NCBI RefSeq assembly: GCF_900142725.1
Contig: NZ_FRBW01000002.1
Location: 496,001 to 560,000 of the forward strand
DNA length: 64,000 nucleotides
Reading direction: 5' to 3'
Source of the DNA: Roseibium suaedae
GTDB taxonomy: Bacteria; Pseudomonadota; Alphaproteobacteria; Rhizobiales; Stappiaceae
The notes under the pieces are model-generated. The model saw nothing but the letters and a program-made list of their open reading frames with translations. It was not told the origin of the DNA and searched no databases. Position numbers and translations under genes: made by a program. Shown here one piece after another: positions 60,552 through 64,000 of the stretch. Position 1 is the stretch's first letter. Each line of letters begins with the position of its first letter.

Positions 60552-61073
60552 TTGGCCCGCCTCATCCTGCTGCGCCATGCAAAATCAGACTGGTCCGACA
60601 GCACCTTGACCGATGCGGACAGACCTCTGAACCCCAGGGGTCAGAAAGCCGCACCCGTGATTGGGCAATTCATGGCGGCAAACCGCCTGTTTCCGGATCT
60701 GATCCTGTGCTCAACCGCCCAGAGAACCCGCGAGACCCTGGCCGGCATCATGCCCTTCCTGCCACGCGAAGGTGAAATACGGCTGCTGCGCGCACTCTAT
60801 GACCAGAGCGAAGACACCTACCTTCCGCAGATCCGCAAACAGGGCGGCTCCTCCCGCACCCTGCTGGTCATCGGCCACAATCCGGCAACCGAAGAAACGG
60901 CTCACGAGCTGTTCGGGACAGGGCCGGCAGACCTGAAGGCGGATATGGAAGCGAAGTATCCGTCCGGCGGTCTTTGCGTTCTGGATTTCGACCTGGAAGA
61001 CTGGAGCAAGCTGGAGCCGGGAACGGGCGCTCTTGTCCACTTCATCAAGCCGCGGAACTTGCCCGGGATGTGA
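60552..61073 (+). CDS. sixA: SixA-type histidine phosphatase
   Basis: A 173-residue histidine-phosphatase-superfamily enzyme. The catalytic RHG-type motif is LILLRHAKSDWSD (His9 phospho-acceptor); the second histidine is in LLVIGHNPATEETAHEL, and the CSTAQRTRETL arginine motif is present. Length and RHAKSDW fit SixA, which dephosphorylates phospho-His on HPt or NPr domains. Here a ChpT- or NPr-directed role is only a possibility. The start is TTG 60552 behind a perfect AGGAGG. Confidence 0.87.
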   Translation: MARLILLRHAKSDWSDSTLTDADRPLNPRGQKAAPVIGQFMAANRLFPDLILCSTAQRTRETLAGIMPFLPREGEIRLLRALYDQSEDTYLPQIRKQGGSSRTLLVIGHNPATEETAHELFGTGPADLKADMEAKYPSGGLCVLDFDLEDWSKLEPGTGALVHFIKPRNLPGM

Positions 61074-61145
61074 CCCCGCCGGTCAGCGGCGGCCAATTGC
61101 AGGCTGCCGCTCCGCTTCCTACATGCGGTTCTGGAGGTCCATCAT

Positions 61146-62651
61146 TTGGCAAGCTTTCAATCTCTCGCGGACGAAGCCCGTCTGGCTCTGGCAAATCTCG
61201 GCGATGCGGCCACCGGCCTTGCGGTTCCGACCCTTCGCATTGGTGTCACCGGTCTCGCCCGCTCCGGAAAGACCGTGTTCATCACCGCGCTGGTGCACAA
61301 TCTCATCCATGGCGGACGGCTCCCGCTCTTCTCGGCGGCCTCTGGCGGCCGGATATCCCGCGCCTATCTGCAGCCGCAGCCCGACGACGCCGTACCGCGC
61401 TTCGACTATGAAGCCCATGTGGCCGCGCTGACAGGCGACCGGGTCTGGCCCCATTCGACCCGGCAGGTCTCCGAACTGCGCCTGACAATCGAGTTTGAGA
61501 GCACTTCCTATCTCAGCCGCAAGCTGGGACCGGGCAAACTTCACCTCGACATCATCGACTATCCGGGCGAGTGGCTTCTCGACCTGCCGCTGCTGAAGAA
61601 GTCCTACGCCGAGTTTTCTGCAGAGGCCGTCCGCCTTGCGCGCAGCACCAACCGGTCCGCCCTGTCGGACGAATGGCTGTCGATTGCGTCCAGCCTTGAT
61701 CCGCAGGGCCCGGAAAGCGAGATGGAGGCCCAGCGCCTTTCCTCGGCCTTCAAGACCTATCTTGCCGCCTGCCGGACCGATGCCCTTGCCTTGTCGATGC
61801 TGCCCCCTGGCCGCTTCCTCATGCCCGGAGATCTGGATGGCTCGCCTGCGCTCACCTTCGCCCCGCTGGACATTCCCTTCGATGCCATAGCAGGCCGGCC
61901 CGGCACTCTTCAGGCCATGATGGAGCGCCGCTTCGAGGCCTACAAGACCCACGTCATCCGCCCGTTCTTCCGCGATCATTTCGCCCGCCTTGACCGGCAG
62001 ATCGTGCTTGTCGACGCGCTTCACGCCCTGAATGCCGGACCGACTGCCCTGTCTGACCTGCAGTCCGCCCTGAGCGAGGTCCTGACCGCCTTCAGGCCCG
62101 GAAAACGGTCCTGGCTGAGTTCCATCCTGACCCGGCGGATCGACCGCATTCTCTTTGCCGCAACCAAAGCCGACCACCTTCACCGGGACGATCATGACCG
62201 GTTGCAGAAGATCCTGAAGCGGTTGGTGGCAAAGGGCATAGAGCGGGCAGAATTCAGCGGCGCGGAGGTCGAAGTGCTGGCCATGGCAGCCGTTCGGGCA
62301 ACCCGTGAAGCGACCGTCAAACAGGACGGACAGGAGCTGCCCGCCATTCTGGGAACGCCACTTCCCGGTGAGACAATCGACGACCGCGCCTTCGACGGCG
62401 AACGGGAAATCGCCATGTTTCCCGGAGACTTGCCGGAAAATCCGGACTCACTTTTCGAGGCCTTTGACTCACAGTCTGAGGGACTTCAAGACGAAGCTCA
62501 GAAGACCCATGAAGACCCGGGAACAGACCTCCGTTTCCTGCGCTTCCGTCCTCCCCGCCTGGACAGGACTGCCGAAGGCATGCCCCTGTCACTGCCTCAC
62601 ATCCGCCTCGACCGGGCGCTTGAATTCCTGATCGGAGACCGGCTGACATGA
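61146..62651 (+). CDS. ycjX: YcjX-family GTPase-like ATP/GTP-binding protein
   Basis: A 501-residue P-loop protein of the YcjX (DUF463) family. Walker A is GLARSGKTVFITALVHNL near residue 36; the switch-like LHLDIIDYPGEWLLDLPLLKKSY follows. A late RILFAATKADHLHRDDHDRL holds the base-specificity TKAD. In E. coli ycjX-ycjF are sigma-32- or Psp-linked stress genes; here too ycjF follows (4-nt overlap). The start is TTG 61146 with GGAGG upstream. Confidence 0.93.
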   Translation: MASFQSLADEARLALANLGDAATGLAVPTLRIGVTGLARSGKTVFITALVHNLIHGGRLPLFSAASGGRISRAYLQPQPDDAVPRFDYEAHVAALTGDRVWPHSTRQVSELRLTIEFESTSYLSRKLGPGKLHLDIIDYPGEWLLDLPLLKKSYAEFSAEAVRLARSTNRSALSDEWLSIASSLDPQGPESEMEAQRLSSAFKTYLAACRTDALALSMLPPGRFLMPGDLDGSPALTFAPLDIPFDAIAGRPGTLQAMMERRFEAYKTHVIRPFFRDHFARLDRQIVLVDALHALNAGPTALSDLQSALSEVLTAFRPGKRSWLSSILTRRIDRILFAATKADHLHRDDHDRLQKILKRLVAKGIERAEFSGAEVEVLAMAAVRATREATVKQDGQELPAILGTPLPGETIDDRAFDGEREIAMFPGDLPENPDSLFEAFDSQSEGLQDEAQKTHEDPGTDLRFLRFRPPRLDRTAEGMPLSLPHIRLDRALEFLIGDRLT

Positions 62652-63709
62652 GCGATCAATTCCCCAATGCCGGACCAGGCAACGGACGGCGCAAACCGGC
62701 AGCCTTTGTTCTCGACGAAGACAAGGTGCGCTTCGGGCCGGACGATCTGGGCCGCCCCCTCAAGGGCGAAGCCGTCATTCTTCCCGACCTGACGGAAGAC
62801 GATCTTGCTGCCGGGGCCAGTACTGCGAGCCTTCCCGCCAAACGGAAAAAGACAGGCTTTGGCAAATGGCTCGCCATCGGCCTTGGCGGACTTGTCAGCC
62901 TTTCCGTGGGCCTTGCTGTCGATTCCCTGATCCGGGATCTCTTCACCCGCACCGACTGGCTGGGCTGGACCGGTGTTGCTCTGGCTGCCCTGGCCGTTTG
63001 CGGTCTTCTCGGCCTGATCGCATCCGAACTCCTGTCCCTGCGCCGGGTGGCCAAGATCGACCACCTGCGGGAGGCTTTGAGCGACGCTGCAAGCCGGAAC
63101 GATACGAAAGCTGCCCAGAAAAGCCTGGGAGAGTTGACGGCACTTTATTCCGGCCGTCCCGAAACCGCCCATGGCAGGCAGATTCTGGCCGGCCACATGC
63201 GGGAAGTGATCGACGGACGGGATCTCGTCATTCTGGCCGAACGGGACCTTCTGGCTCCACTGGATGCCCAAGCCCGCGCCCTGGTCATGTCCAGCGCGAA
63301 ACACGTCTCGCTGGTGACCTCTGTCAGCCCCCGCGCACTCGTGGACCTTCTGGCCGTGCTCTATGTCAACATGCGCACCATCCGCCAATTGTCAGAACTC
63401 TACGGCGGGCGGCCCGGCACGCTTGGCTTCCTGCGCCTGGCCCGCCACGTTGCTACCCATCTGGCGCTCACCGGCGGCATGGCGGCTGGCGACAGTCTCG
63501 CCTCCCAGGTGCTGGGTCACGGCCTGGCAGCCCGCCTCTCGGCCCGTCTGGGCGAAGGGGTGATCAACGGGCTCCTCACCGCCCGCATCGGCATCGCCGC
63601 CATCGCCGTCTGCCGCCCCGCCCCCTTCCTCGCTGGCAAGGGCCCCAAGCTCTCGGACTTCATGGGCGAACTGGTGAGCCGCGCTGAAAAGCAAGACAAG
63701 CAGGGCTAA
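62648..63709 (+). CDS. ycjF: YcjF-family (DUF697 / TIGR01620) membrane protein
   Basis: A 353-residue inner-membrane protein. The cytoplasmic start (KPAAFVLDEDKVRF, typical of the family) is followed by two membrane helices (WLAIGLGGLVSLSVGLAVDSL and WTGVALAALAVCGLLGLIASELL). The DUF697-like C-terminal part has SVSPRALVDLLAVLYVNMRTIRQLSELYGGRPGTLGFLRLARHVATHLALTGG and GEGVINGLLTARIGIAAIAVCRPAPF. It overlaps ycjX by 4 nt and probably anchors it to the membrane. Confidence 0.93.
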   Translation: MSDQFPNAGPGNGRRKPAAFVLDEDKVRFGPDDLGRPLKGEAVILPDLTEDDLAAGASTASLPAKRKKTGFGKWLAIGLGGLVSLSVGLAVDSLIRDLFTRTDWLGWTGVALAALAVCGLLGLIASELLSLRRVAKIDHLREALSDAASRNDTKAAQKSLGELTALYSGRPETAHGRQILAGHMREVIDGRDLVILAERDLLAPLDAQARALVMSSAKHVSLVTSVSPRALVDLLAVLYVNMRTIRQLSELYGGRPGTLGFLRLARHVATHLALTGGMAAGDSLASQVLGHGLAARLSARLGEGVINGLLTARIGIAAIAVCRPAPFLAGKGPKLSDFMGELVSRAEKQDKQG

Positions 63710-63854
63710 CCCTCACCCGGCGCTTCGCGCCGACCTCTCCCAGCATTGGGAGAGGTGCAAACAGAGTTTGCCGCCCCCATCCCCCGGTCTCTCGAATGCC
63801 CCCAATCACCTCTCCCGGGACCGGGAGAGGTCGGCGCGAAGCGCCGGGTGAGGG
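63710..63854. repeat. Composite palindromic repeat element
   Basis: Perfect 32-bp inverted repeats at 63710-63741 and 63823-63854 flank an 81-bp core. Inside each arm region is a smaller hairpin (63733-63756 and 63808-63831). It starts immediately after the ycjF stop. The arms contain GGCGCTTCGCGCC, typical of dispersed intergenic repeats in this order. No coding potential. Confidence 0.8.
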
Positions 63855-63900
63855 CCTAATGCCCCTTCCCCGCCCCAGCCTTTCCCGCTACCCTCTTCCC

Positions 63901-64000
63901 ATGTTCATCAATTTCTTCACAGAACTGAAATCAGCCGGAGTTCCCGTTTCCTTGCGGGAATATCTCACGCTCATGGAAGCGCTGGAGAAGGATCTGGCGG
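63901..64000 (+). CDS. VWA-domain (CoxE-like) protein, N-terminal fragment
   Basis: The frame runs off the window after 33 residues: MFINFFTELKSAGVPVSLRE then YLTLMEALEKDL. This N-terminus is typical of CoxE-like VWA proteins (FFxxLRxAGVPVSLREYLxLLxAL) that partner MoxR ATPases such as the one at 59073. Only the first helices are visible, so the VWA metal site itself is unseen. Confidence 0.75.
   Translation, partial: MFINFFTELKSAGVPVSLREYLTLMEALEKDLA

Noticed and set aside
1-64000. tRNA, rRNA, CRISPR arrays, prophage or transposase genes
   Set aside because: I looked on both strands and saw no cloverleaf-type, array or transposase signal; this was visual, not computed.

Overview
The window comes from an alphaproteobacterium, most likely of the order Hyphomicrobiales (Rhizobiales) and perhaps a Stappiaceae relative; the family is inferred, not proven. 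Supporting signs are the recA / alaS / icd neighbourhood, a GTTC-N7-GTTC SOS box of alphaproteobacterial type, CckA with TTAA-N7-TTAA (CtrA-like) sites, the flagellar genes flbT, flaF and fliX, MotE, and DksA with a degenerate zinc site. About 65 protein genes are annotated. I saw no rRNA, tRNA, CRISPR array, IS element or phage gene.

Layout. 1-20.4 kb is housekeeping and accessory: the tail of a PQQ glucose dehydrogenase, icd, a sulfotransferase, a small secreted protein, a cyclic-nucleotide-type K+ channel, alaS, recA with its SOS box, the pseudouridine-catabolism pair psuK-psuG, a three-gene operon of helical/coiled-coil proteins (TelA-like architecture, DUF6384-like membrane protein, coiled coil with a Gly-rich tail), DinB, a lipoprotein, a GFA-fold protein, a DUF4105 membrane protein, and a divergent tetR / pspA-yiaAB locus with three near-identical palindromic operators. 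20.5-58.8 kb is a nearly continuous flagellar island: cckA, flhB-fliR-fliQ-fliE-flgC-flgB (minus strand), fliO-fliP and a DUF2336 gene (plus), a giant TPR protein, motE-DUF6468-fliM-fliL (minus), flgF-flgG-flgA-flgH (plus), dksA and fliX (minus), flgI-flgJ-flgN-like (plus), flaG, four tandem flagellins, flbT-flaF, and flgE-flgK-flgL (minus). 59-64 kb holds a MoxR ATPase, a small secreted protein, a SixA-type phosphatase, the YcjX/YcjF pair, a palindromic repeat element and the start of a VWA (CoxE-like) protein.

How it fits together. CckA begins the phosphorelay that in this class ends at CtrA, and CtrA-like boxes lie in front of flgB, fliL/flgF, the TPR gene and flagellin 3. Near-consensus sigma-54 (-24/-12) promoters precede flgF, flgI and flgE, matching a class-III hook, ring and rod tier in which FliX is a known assembly checkpoint. 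The flagellins are probably also controlled on the mRNA. Flagellins 2 and 3 carry two hairpins with the same AGGAA loop at exactly the same distances from the start codon but with different stem sequences, the second lying on the ribosome-binding site. FlbT, an mRNA-level flagellin regulator in Caulobacter, is encoded just downstream.

Strongest leads for something undescribed: the paired AGGAA-loop leader element of flagellins 2 and 3, the 11.8-15.5 kb TelA-like / membrane / Gly-rich operon, and the TetR-controlled pspA-yiaAB locus.
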